Source of the DNA: Gammaproteobacteria bacterium
GTDB taxonomy: Bacteria; Pseudomonadota; Gammaproteobacteria; SZUA-152
Reading direction: 5' to 3'
Assembly: GCA_013152545.1 (NCBI GenBank)
Contig: JAADGF010000042.1
Span: forward strand, 1 to 54,896
Length of the DNA: 54,896 bases
In this document: positions 27,468 through 35,600 of the stretch, in pieces
How the letters are laid out: each line of letters opens with the position of its first letter
How positions within the stretch are numbered: position 1 is the stretch's first letter
Made by a program: the position numbers and the translations under genes
Notes under the pieces: generated by a model
Databases searched by the model: none
The model's input: the letters and a program-made list of their open reading frames with translations, nothing else
Told to the model about the DNA's origin: nothing

Positions 27468-28386
27468 GGTGCTTCGTTCATACTCGTCAATAATCGGTTT
27501 CACACTTCGTGTATCGGCAGAGTGGCGCAAATATTTAATCTTATAGAAGTTTTTCGCAACATAGTAACGATTAAAGCGGGAAACCAATTGCATGGATGAG
27601 GGGGTGCGGTAAATTTAACTAATTATGCGGTAGAATTTAACGAGTCATGGCTAAACTGGTTGTTTCGTTTGATTCGCTGGGGGATGAAGACATTAAACAC
27701 AGCATAAGTAATGCATCCTCAACGACCAGCACACACCGATTATATATGCAAGAACAGCGTCATTATATTTTATCTCTCAGTGATATCATTTCATCAATAA
27801 TACTTGGACGTTTTCGTCGTGGTTTTTTTATCAGTGGCTGATCTACACCCGTAAAACTAAACAAAGAGATATACACAGTGAGCAAACAATCAAGCAACCA
27901 GCCTGTTTATAAAAGCGGTCAAGAGAGAATTCTTTATCCAGAGCCTATTATGCCAGTGGTAAAATCGTCAGGGGTTTATTGGAATAGGATAGTCATCTCA
28001 TTACTCGGGCTAAATCTAACGGGGGGTTACTTATGTGCCATGGACAGAGCAAGGCAAAAATCGAGGGGGCGACCAAGGCTTTATGGTAAGAAAATGGCCC
28101 TTATGATTTGAAGGAGTGGGAAAATGAAAACATTGCTTATACCCTGCGTAAGAAAAGATAGGTATTTTTTGATAACATAAAAATCCAAAAACCGGGATAT
28201 TAATGACCCCGTGTTGGTAGGATTTTCAACAGCCTAGATACAACCCCCTTACGGCGGAGTGAAAATTTCTCCACTATTTTCTTCCACCAGTAAGGGATGA
28301 TATTAATTCAATGTTATTAATACAAACTTAATTAACACAAGTCAAGCTGTTACGTGTCTATTCTTATAATGAATAGGCTTTAGTAA
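27468..28386. other. Long non-coding region with ORF scraps
   Basis: About 0.9 kb. It contains the upstream region of the VWA gene (minus) and two short plus-strand frames (27647-27841, 27878-28111) without domains. The first begins MAKLVVSFD, reminiscent of FHA proteins, but nothing after it fits. A small hairpin CTATTC/GAATAG lies near 28359-28377, after the cytochrome gene. It may be a decayed gene region. Confidence 0.4.
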
Positions 28387-29076
28387 TTATTCATTTTTCA
28401 CCACAATCGTACCTAAAAATTTAACGACATCCTCAATCTCTTGAGACGTGAGTTGTTCACCCCATACAGGCATAATTTCCGATCGTCCCATGGCAGCGCC
28501 GCCGTTGGTGACGATTAAGCGTTTGTAGTCTTCATTTTTGTCACTTCGTGTTAAGTCACTGGGTCGGGGGTTGTAAAGCACGGAAGCTCTGCCGCGTCCA
28601 TCAGCCTTAACACCGTGGCATAATATGCAATTTGTTTGAAAAACTGTTTTTCCTCTGCGGACTGGGTCTGATAGGACAGTCAGATATTTGGTGACATCTG
28701 CTATTTGCTCTTCTGATAGTTCATCCTGCCATACAGGCATAAGAGGGGAACGTTGCACTGCCTCACCGCCGTAACGAGTAATTTTTTCGTACCATTCTGC
28801 GGTATTTGGTTTGATTACCAACTGGTCTTTACCATATAACTTGGCGCGGCGGGGGTTACCGGTGCCGGTTTGGCCATGGCAGGCAGAGCAATAGTGTTTG
28901 TAAACAATGCCGCCTCGGGTTTGTGATCTTTTTAAGGTTTTATCAACCAAATTTCGGCTATCCGTCAGATGACGTTTTGACTTGTTACTATTAATATCGC
29001 TGACGACCGTGCTTGAGAAGCCAGCGCTACTTATGAGTACAATGAGTGCCAATAGTAAGTGTGTGTTAATCTTCAT
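28387..29076 (-). CDS. Periplasmic di-heme cytochrome c
   Basis: A 229-residue exported protein with two cytochrome c domains. Heme-binding sites are C63-S-A-C66-H67 and C150-I-L-C153-H154; the axial methionines are likely in the repeated L/I-M-P-V-W segments (LMPVW 112-116 and IMPVW near 200), so both domains share one ancestral unit. An N-terminal signal peptide (1-22) directs it to the periplasm. It lies 4 bp after the cupredoxin gene and is the third gene of the peroxidase operon. It probably shuttles electrons to or from the peroxidase or a terminal oxidase. Confidence 0.85.
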   Translation of the reverse strand: MKINTHLLLALIVLISSAGFSSTVVSDINSNKSKRHLTDSRNLVDKTLKRSQTRGGIVYKHYCSACHGQTGTGNPRRAKLYGKDQLVIKPNTAEWYEKITRYGGEAVQRSPLMPVWQDELSEEQIADVTKYLTVLSDPVRRGKTVFQTNCILCHGVKADGRGRASVLYNPRPSDLTRSDKNEDYKRLIVTNGGAAMGRSEIMPVWGEQLTSQEIEDVVKFLGTIVVKNE

Positions 29077-29080
29077 AAAT

Positions 29081-29422
29081 TTAGTCCGTTACGTCGACTT
29101 CAATAAACATTTGAGGGTGAATTGCGCATTCAATTTCCACGCGGCCAACTTTGTCAAACACAACCGGACGGGCTTCACCTTGTGGGTAGGAGCCTAAGTC
29201 AAAGGTTTTAATATCTGACAAGGAAAATATATTATGAAACCATGGGTCCATGTTTCTAAAATTAATTTTGTCACCAACTTTAACAGAATAAGAATCGGCG
29301 AGTTTACCATTGACGATAAAGGCTTTATCTTTTTGGTCAATGATAAATTCTTTTGCCAGTATGGTTTGACTACAAAGAATGAGTCCACCGGCAACTATCC
29401 CTACAAACGATTTAATTTTCAT
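29081..29422 (-). CDS. Small cupredoxin (plastocyanin-like) copper protein
   Basis: A 113-residue secreted protein. The signal peptide runs to about A23 (L-C-S-Q-T-I-L-A). The mature beta-barrel ends with the type 1 copper-site pattern: H63 (DPWFHNIF), C99 (VEIECAIHPQM), H102 and M105. The C-x-x-H-x-x-M spacing matches plastocyanin-like proteins. It lies between the di-heme peroxidase and di-heme cytochrome genes with gaps of 17 and 4 bp, so it is probably an electron carrier for the same redox chain. ATG start with AGGAG upstream (GTAACAC between). Confidence 0.85.
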   Translation of the reverse strand: MKIKSFVGIVAGGLILCSQTILAKEFIIDQKDKAFIVNGKLADSYSVKVGDKINFRNMDPWFHNIFSLSDIKTFDLGSYPQGEARPVVFDKVGRVEIECAIHPQMFIEVDVTD

Positions 29423-29439
29423 TGTGTTACTCCTATAGT

Positions 29440-30465
29440 CTAATTAGGTAAAATGGGAAGGGAGAATTCTTTTTGTTTATCCGTTAATGTATTAAGAAAA
29501 CTGACTAGGTCAGCTTTTTCCTGTTTACTGAGATTCAATTTTTTCATGTTTGGCGATAAATTACTTTTATTTTTACCTCCCTCATTATAATGCTCAACCA
29601 CCGCTTCTAATGTGGCGTATGCACCGTTATGCATATAAGGTGGTGTGCGCGCAATGTCGCGTAAGGTCGGTGTTTTAAAGGCACCTTTTAGTATCGCAAT
29701 TTTGGCGATCGCATATCGGCCTGGGTCATCCGTATTCGGTAGACCGATATTGTGAAAGCCATCATCAGTGAAATTATGACCCTGATGGCAAAAATTGCAA
29801 CGGGCCTTGCCATCGAATAACTCAAAACCGCGTTTGGCAGATGCGGAGATCGCATCTTTTTTGCCGCGTACCCAATGGTCAAAAGGGGCACTGTAATCGG
29901 ATACAATGGTTCTTTCAAAGTTGGCGATGGCTTTACCGATAGTGTCTTCACTAATGCCTTCACCAGGGTATGCTGCTTCAAATAGCGGTTTATAGCCTTT
30001 TATTAATTCTAGCTCTTCTATTAATACTCCCATGGTTTGGTTCATCTCGACTCCGGCTTGTATCGGGCCAGTTGCTTGTGCTTCAAGGGTGCGTTCTCTA
30101 CCATCCCAAAATTGATGGCGATTGTACCCTGTGTTCAGTATTGTTGGTGTCGAACGATGCAAAACTTGTTGTCCTTCACCAATGCCAGTAGGTAACCCAT
30201 CTGACCAGCCCAACGCTGGATTGTGGCAAGTGCCGCAGCTAATCCAGTTGGAGCCGGATAGGCGAGGGTCAAAAAACAATGCTTTTCCTAGAGCGATGCG
30301 TGCAGGTGTTGCTTGGTTGTTTGCCGGAATTTTCATTTTTTGCTGGCCTAGCATGTAATCGGTTTTGGCCGCTAGACTTGCCGGAATATTCAAAAGTAAT
30401 GCTATTGGAATCAATAAGCTAATGATGTAATGGAGCCAATTGACCTGGCGTTTTTTTGTGTTCAT
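29440..30465 (-). CDS. Di-heme cytochrome c peroxidase / MauG family
   Basis: A 341-residue periplasmic protein with signal sequence (about 11-33). Two heme sites: C77-G-T-C80-H81 (peroxidatic heme domain) and C223-N-F-C226-H227 (electron-transfer heme). The segments RSTPTILNTGYN, FWDGRERTLEAQATGPIQAG, and RTPPYMHNGAYATLEAVVEHYN (the middle 14 residues carry the axial Met) are signatures of bacterial cytochrome c peroxidases. It reduces hydrogen peroxide with electrons from small carriers, probably the cupredoxin or cytochrome encoded downstream. MauG-like cofactor-forming activity is the alternative. It is first in the operon. ATG start with AGAGGA. Confidence 0.88.
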   Translation of the reverse strand: MNTKKRQVNWLHYIISLLIPIALLLNIPASLAAKTDYMLGQQKMKIPANNQATPARIALGKALFFDPRLSGSNWISCGTCHNPALGWSDGLPTGIGEGQQVLHRSTPTILNTGYNRHQFWDGRERTLEAQATGPIQAGVEMNQTMGVLIEELELIKGYKPLFEAAYPGEGISEDTIGKAIANFERTIVSDYSAPFDHWVRGKKDAISASAKRGFELFDGKARCNFCHQGHNFTDDGFHNIGLPNTDDPGRYAIAKIAILKGAFKTPTLRDIARTPPYMHNGAYATLEAVVEHYNEGGKNKSNLSPNMKKLNLSKQEKADLVSFLNTLTDKQKEFSLPILPN

Positions 30466-30974
30466 TTAAATCCTCTCTATAGGCTGTGTTAGAAATTAAT
30501 ATCAGTAGACTTAATCTGTAAATATCAACGGCTAACCGGGTTCGTTTGCTTGCACGCAAATATTATTTAACTATCGGGACCGTGATTTATTTTCTTTAGT
30601 GAAACAAATCAACGCCGCGATTAAAGGTATTTATAGAAAACGGTAAAAAAATTTAAAGTAAATGCCATTGCAACCGTTTTATACAGTGCGATATGGACTA
30701 AGCGTTTTGAGGCTTATCGTATTGCACATATGATACAAGTTTGAAATGTTACAAATTAAAAGTGTTACAAGTTCACGGTGTTTCAAGTTAAAGCGATATA
30801 AAATACAGGACAATTGAATTGTAAATGTTCAGGTTTACATACATAAAAAATGCCAAATGTATGTTTTTTAATACAACCGAGCCAAGTGTTATTGAGAATT
30901 TTATTGTTATGCTGGCAATTTGAATGCCAGTAGATTAAAGATGAGATAGAATCGCTCTAAAAAGGAGTTCGTAC
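30466..30974. other. Divergent regulatory region of peroxidase operon and chemoreceptor
   Basis: A 509-bp region. It drives the peroxidase operon leftward and the chemoreceptor rightward. It contains the four-copy 16-bp repeat array (30731-30794). No FNR box is evident. A GTG-start ribosome-binding site (AAAGGAG at 30961-30967) serves the chemoreceptor. Confidence 0.6.
30731..30794. repeat. Four in-phase 16-bp tandem repeats (possible operator array)
   Basis: Units start exactly every 16 bp: TGATACAAGTTTGAAA (30731), TGTTACAAATTAAAAG (30747), TGTTACAAGTTCACGG (30763), TGTTTCAAGTTAAAGC (30779). The shared core is TGTTACAAGTT. They lie about 265 bp upstream of the peroxidase start and 180 bp upstream of the chemoreceptor. 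Iterated sites suit cooperative regulator binding; the regulator is unknown. Confidence 0.65.
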
Positions 30975-32603
30975 GTGGGACAGATTAGTCGAGTTGCATC
31001 CAATATATCCTGGCGGTATAAAATATTGCTGTTTGGCGGGATATTTTTATTGGGCAATATAGTGCTGGGAATCGTTGGTGGCATTGGGTTGTTTTACCAG
31101 AGTAATACTATGCGTGGTGCTGTCGAGCAGTCACTTTCGCGTCTTGACGCGGCCAATATCGCTAGAGTGTCCATTATTCGGTTAGCTGAGGCTAAGGCAA
31201 AGGTGATAGTTGAACAGGATAGAAAAGATATTCGTATCGCAGCTGTTGAATCTATTCGGACGGCATCGATGTTGGACGAAAAAATACAATTGCTAGAGCA
31301 GGCGTTGCCAGGGGAACAACGGGTTGCGGAGTTATCTGCTGAACTTAAAAAAATTCGCCCCAAGGAAATTGAAGTAATAAAGCTGGCGAAAAAAAATAAG
31401 GACCAAGAAGCAGTTGAGGTAATGCATTCCATTAGTGATTCAGCGAATAAAATATCCGTTTTGGCTGAAGAAATTGTTGCACAGGAACAGAAAGAACTTA
31501 ATGAGCGTATGAAAGATACGGTGAGTCAAAGTCGCCAGATAATCATGATGTTAGTTGGTTTTGTGGTGTTAGCTTTGGTTATCGGTATTATTGTGAGTTT
31601 GGTTTCAGCGCACTTGTTGGTGAAACCATTGCAAAAAACGGAGAGTGTTATTTCCAAGTTAGCAGCGGGGGATTTAACGATCGAGCTTGATGAGTCCGGA
31701 AATGACGAAATTGGTCGAACCATGAATGGTATTTCGGTTATGACGAAAAATCTGCATAAAATGGTGGCAAATATTAGTGATTATTCAAAGGGTGTTGATG
31801 GTGAAGCGCGGGATGTTTGTGTCGCAGCAGATAAAATATTATCAGTGGCAGATCAGTTGCATTGTGCTGTTGAGCAACTTCGTTGTGATTCGGATGCAGT
31901 ATTATCAGCCACCACGAATGCAACAAGCGACCTGGGAAATGCATCAATACAGGCTAGTGAAACATCACAATCCGTGTACTCCGCTTCCGTGAAGCTTCAG
32001 GAAATAGTTACCACCTATAAGGAATTTCAGTCACGCATGGAAGACACGGCCAATGTGACTCGTCAACTGGCGCAGTCGGCGGATACCATCAATACGGTAG
32101 CAGGTACCGTAAATGCAATTTCAGCACAAACGAATTTATTGGCATTGAATGCGGCGATAGAGGCGGCTCGTGCGGGAGAACATGGCCGGGGATTTGCTGT
32201 AGTTGCCGATGAAGTGCGGCATTTGGCAGAAAATACGAGCGAAGCGACTGATAAAATTTCCCGTTTGGCTGACGAGATATCATCAAAAATATCGACCACC
32301 GTTAATTCGTTAGAGACATCTCTGGAAACATCCAGTGGTAATATTACAGAACTAGAGTCGATTTCTAATATTGCTGCAGAAAGTAGTGAAAAAACGGTTA
32401 TTTTACAACAAACCACTGAGTCTGTTACTCAGTTAATGCAAGCGCAGGAAAGTGCCGTGCAGGGAATTACCGCGACAGTGGAACAACTGATGACCTTATC
32501 AGAAACAACCAATAAACAGGTGGAAGCATTGAAAAACTCTTCCGAGGAACTTAACATCAGTTCCGGAGGATTACAAAATATTGTTAAGCAATTTAATCTT
32601 TAA
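30975..32603 (+). CDS. Methyl-accepting chemotaxis protein, 4HB-type receptor
   Basis: A 542-residue transmembrane chemoreceptor. Membrane helix 1 at about 16-40, a periplasmic region of about 150 residues predicted as a four-helix bundle ([20 protein letters not shown]), membrane helix 2 at about 190-215, HAMP (215-268), then the cytoplasmic signalling coiled coil. The tip reads [20 protein letters not shown] followed by [17 protein letters not shown]. It binds CheW/CheA and is methylated in the coil. The ligand is unknown. GTG start (30975) with AAAGGAG seven bases upstream. It ends VKQFNL without a CheR pentapeptide. Neighbour to a further chemoreceptor 551 bp downstream. Confidence 0.9.
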   Translation: MGQISRVASNISWRYKILLFGGIFLLGNIVLGIVGGIGLFYQSNTMRGAVEQSLSRLDAANIARVSIIRLAEAKAKVIVEQDRKDIRIAAVESIRTASMLDEKIQLLEQALPGEQRVAELSAELKKIRPKEIEVIKLAKKNKDQEAVEVMHSISDSANKISVLAEEIVAQEQKELNERMKDTVSQSRQIIMMLVGFVVLALVIGIIVSLVSAHLLVKPLQKTESVISKLAAGDLTIELDESGNDEIGRTMNGISVMTKNLHKMVANISDYSKGVDGEARDVCVAADKILSVADQLHCAVEQLRCDSDAVLSATTNATSDLGNASIQASETSQSVYSASVKLQEIVTTYKEFQSRMEDTANVTRQLAQSADTINTVAGTVNAISAQTNLLALNAAIEAARAGEHGRGFAVVADEVRHLAENTSEATDKISRLADEISSKISTTVNSLETSLETSSGNITELESISNIAAESSEKTVILQQTTESVTQLMQAQESAVQGITATVEQLMTLSETTNKQVEALKNSSEELNISSGGLQNIVKQFNL

Positions 32604-33154
32604 TGATATTTGAATATTTTTAAGGTATAAGGTGTGGCTTGTAGCGTAGTATTAAATCAGTGGAAAAAATATAAAATATTAATTGTATGTAAGCGTTTCC
32701 TGGTGCCCATCAAGCGAGACCTTTTCCCCTCTTATTAAAATCCAGTGTGCCTTCAGTAGCGTTTTTTCAGCTTCATCGTGTTAAAAAATGTGGTTATTCC
32801 TAATACCCACCTAAGTGGTATTGAAACGGCTAGTTTCTAATCGCCCACATTCCATGACTTATATCTAACGGTTCATTTTTTCATCCAATTGATGATTTTA
32901 GCTTCAGCGTTCTCGCGACGATTCAATTGATTAATTTAAAATTATTGATTGTTTAGGAAATTAACGTCAACTAAATTAGGCGCATTAGTGTCTGTTTTAA
33001 TTAAATGGTTTTCTGTAAAATTAAATAAATAGTGTTGAGATGTTGTCCCATGTTCATGAAATATTGGTCTTAAAGTCTCATGACTTGTTTAGGTTTTTCT
33101 GTGAGAAGTCGATAATCGCAGTAGTCACAATAAAATTAAACATTAAGAGAGTGG
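32604..33154. other. Intergenic region between chemoreceptor genes, 551 bp
   Basis: A/T-rich, no coding frame supported. Contains short inverted pairs (AATACC-CACCTAAGT-GGTATT near 32810-32830) and two nearby CAATTGAT motifs. A partial sigma-28-like -10 element GTCGATAA lies at 33108-33115, 40 bp before the next start codon, but its -35 box is poor. Confidence 0.4.
33108..33115 (+). promoter_or_regulatory. Sigma-28-like -10 element (weak candidate)
   Basis: GTCGATAA matches the FliA -10 consensus GCCGATAA at 7 of 8 bases. The expected TAAA 15 bp upstream is replaced by TTAG. Position, 40 bp before the PAS-chemoreceptor start, is right, and another receptor in the window has a near-perfect FliA promoter. 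Confidence 0.35.
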
Positions 33155-35362
33155 ATGGCAATGTCAATAAACCCTATAGCAACTGCACAGCAGAGCATGT
33201 CGGCTGTAACAATAGAGTCCGTTCTGGATAGTGCAATGACGCCAATGATGATGATTGATCGCGATTACAATATCACCTATGTTAATCGTTCAACAATGGA
33301 TGTGTTAGTGAAGCACCAGCGTGCCTTACAGACTATTTTTCCACAATTTGATGCAACCAATTTGGTCGGAAAAAATATTGATCAATTCCACAAAAACCCA
33401 TCTCATCAGCGGCAATTTTTAAGCAAGCCCAGTAATCTGCCGTTTAAAACTGATATAAATGTTGGGCCATTAGTATTTGAATTACATATTTCAGCCGTGA
33501 TGGATAGTAACGGTCAGTATTCTGGAAATTTTCTTGAGTGGTTAGATGTGACTGAAATACGTTTAAGTGAAGAAAAAAATATAGATTTTAGTAGCCAAAT
33601 AAGTGCTATTAATAAATCGCAGGCGGTGGTTGAGTTTAATATGGATGGGACGGTTATTACTGCCAATGATAATTTTCTTAATATTATGGGCTATACCTTA
33701 TCTGAAATTCAAGGGCAGCACCATAGTATGTTTGTTGATCCTTCGTTTAGAGAGACCACTGACTATCGTCAATTTTGGGATAGATTGAACCGCGGAGAAT
33801 ACGAAGCATCGGAATATAAGCGAATAGGAAAACATGGCAAAGAAGTTTGGATTCAAGCCTCTTACAACGCAATTGTTGATGCAAACAATAAGCCTTTTAA
33901 AGTGGTGAAATACGCTTCAGATATCACCGCGAAAAAATTAAAAAATTCAGACTACGTAGGTCAAATTGAGGCTATTAGTAAGTTGCAAGCAGTTATTGAA
34001 TTTAACCTAGATGGAACAATAATTACAGCTAATGATAATTTTTTGAATACCATGGGTTATTGTTTAGAGGATATTAAAGGTCAACATCATCGTATATTTG
34101 TCGACTCAAAATACAGCAATAGCGATGAGTATCGTCAGTTTTGGGAAAAATTAAACCGTGGTGAGTCTGACGTAGCAGAATATTTACGGATTGGTAAAGG
34201 TAATAAAGAAGTCTGGATTCAGGCGTCTTATAATCCAATTTTCGATTCAAATGGAAAAGCGTTTAAAATAGTGAAGTATGCCACCGATATTACCGAACAA
34301 AAAAACGCAGAGAGAGAAGTGGCAAGCATGATTAGCGCTGCTTCTCAAGGGGATCTCAATGAGCGGATTGATGTAGCACAATATTCCGGCTATTTAAAAA
34401 GTTTGGCAGAAGGTGTGAATCATTTAGTCAATGCGGTTGTGAGACCTATTCGTGAAAGTAATCGCGTGGTTAGCGCGTTATCCACAGGTGATTTGCGAGA
34501 AAATATGCAGGGAGAATTTAGCGGTGAATATGCGGAAATGCAGGAGTCATTAAACTTAACCGTGGTTAACTTGCGGGACATGGTGGGTAAAATTCAGATG
34601 TCGTCAGAAAGCATTGTCTCTGCGGCAGGTGAAATTGCTGAAGGCAATGCCGATCTGAGTCGGCGTACTGAAGAGCAGGCTTCATCCCTTGAGGAAACGG
34701 CATCAAGTATGGAAGAACTAACCAGTACGGTTAGACAAAATGCGGATAATGCTAGACAGGCCAACCAGCTTGCATCAGGTGCCAAAGAGTTAGCGGAAAA
34801 AGGTGGTAAAGTGGTTAAGCAAGCGGTAGTTGCCATGTCTGAAATTAATGCCAGCAGTAAAAAAATTGCAGATATTATTGGTGTTATCGACGAGATCGCT
34901 TTTCAAACCAACCTACTTGCACTGAATGCTGCGGTTGAAGCGGCGAGGGCGGGTGAACAAGGTCGGGGTTTTGCTGTTGTAGCGGGTGAAGTTCGAAACT
35001 TGGCGCAGCGGTCTGCAGGTGCGGCAAAAGAAATTAAAATGTTGATTCAAGATAGCGTGTCGAAAGTGGATGATGGGTCCCGGTTGGTTGATCGGTCAGG
35101 AAAAACCTTGGATGAAATTGTTGGCTCGGTGAAAAAAGTGAGTAATATTATTGCCGAAATTGCTACCGCCAGTCAGGAGCAATCGAAGGGCATTGACCAA
35201 GTCAATAAAGCAGTATCTCAAATGGATGAAGTGACGCAACAAAACGCAGCATTAGTGGAAGAGGCCGCGGCGGCAAGCGAATCCATGGATGAGCAAGCAA
35301 GAAGTTTACAGGGTCTCATGGATTTTTTCACTATTAACGACGGAGCCTCACCCCTGGGATAA
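33155..35362 (+). CDS. Soluble chemoreceptor with three PAS domains
   Basis: A 735-residue chemotaxis receptor without clear membrane helices, so cytoplasmic. PAS 1 at about 25-130 (MMMIDRDYNITYVNRSTMDV). PAS 2 and PAS 3 (about 145-265 and 270-390) are near duplicates: both have FNxDGTxITANDNFLNxMGY, GQHHxxFV and EVWIQASYN, and end in VKYAxDIT, marking a recent internal duplication. Aer-like PAS domains of this kind bind heme, FAD or small molecules and sense redox or oxygen. HAMP-like segment(s) at about 390-480 and a signalling coil (about 490-730) with [19 protein letters not shown] complete it. ATG start with GAGAGTGG; a second ATG two codons later is equally possible. Confidence 0.9.
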   Translation: MAMSINPIATAQQSMSAVTIESVLDSAMTPMMMIDRDYNITYVNRSTMDVLVKHQRALQTIFPQFDATNLVGKNIDQFHKNPSHQRQFLSKPSNLPFKTDINVGPLVFELHISAVMDSNGQYSGNFLEWLDVTEIRLSEEKNIDFSSQISAINKSQAVVEFNMDGTVITANDNFLNIMGYTLSEIQGQHHSMFVDPSFRETTDYRQFWDRLNRGEYEASEYKRIGKHGKEVWIQASYNAIVDANNKPFKVVKYASDITAKKLKNSDYVGQIEAISKLQAVIEFNLDGTIITANDNFLNTMGYCLEDIKGQHHRIFVDSKYSNSDEYRQFWEKLNRGESDVAEYLRIGKGNKEVWIQASYNPIFDSNGKAFKIVKYATDITEQKNAEREVASMISAASQGDLNERIDVAQYSGYLKSLAEGVNHLVNAVVRPIRESNRVVSALSTGDLRENMQGEFSGEYAEMQESLNLTVVNLRDMVGKIQMSSESIVSAAGEIAEGNADLSRRTEEQASSLEETASSMEELTSTVRQNADNARQANQLASGAKELAEKGGKVVKQAVVAMSEINASSKKIADIIGVIDEIAFQTNLLALNAAVEAARAGEQGRGFAVVAGEVRNLAQRSAGAAKEIKMLIQDSVSKVDDGSRLVDRSGKTLDEIVGSVKKVSNIIAEIATASQEQSKGIDQVNKAVSQMDEVTQQNAALVEEAAAASESMDEQARSLQGLMDFFTINDGASPLG

Positions 35363-35368
35363 AAAATT

Positions 35369-35417
35369 GTAGCGACCCGAACGTAAGGTTGTCTCGGGTC
35401 GTTACTAAGAATTTTTC
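35369..35417 (+). terminator. Rho-independent terminator of the PAS-chemoreceptor gene
   Basis: GTAGCGACCCGA (35369-35380) pairs with TCGGGTCGTTAC (35394-35405) over 12 positions, with one G-U pair. AATTTTTC follows at 35410-35417. The stem begins 6 bp after the stop codon. Confidence 0.75.
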
Positions 35418-35520
35418 TGTGATTCGATAAAAAATGATGGGAGATGATGGGTTGCAAACGCTATAGTGACGCGACACTGTTATTGTTTGATTGTGGCGGG
35501 AGTAATTAGTCTAAATGCTA

Positions 35521-35556
35521 AAAAGGAAAACCCGGTTGTCAGAAGGGGCAACCGGG
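35521..35556 (-). terminator. Rho-independent terminator of the downstream pilin operon
   Basis: CCCGGTTG (35531-35538) pairs with CAACCGGG (35549-35556). On the minus strand the stem is followed by TTTTCCTTTT, complementary to 35521-35530. It lies 44 bp after the pilY1 stop codon. Confidence 0.75.
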
Positions 35557-35600
35557 CAATGGGAAGCGGTGGCTAGCGTCTTAAAAAACGTTGAGAAAAA

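Noticed and set aside
27647-27841. 64-codon ORF starting MAKLVVSFD, like the start of FHA-domain proteins
   Set aside because: Only nine residues are suggestive; the rest has no FHA motifs.
27878-28111. 77-codon ORF with GTG start
   Set aside because: No recognisable domain, no good ribosome-binding site, lies in a decayed-looking region.
30936-30974. Sigma-28 promoter just before the GTG-start chemoreceptor
   Set aside because: TAAA is present but the -10 matches at only about half the positions, and it would overlap the ribosome-binding site.
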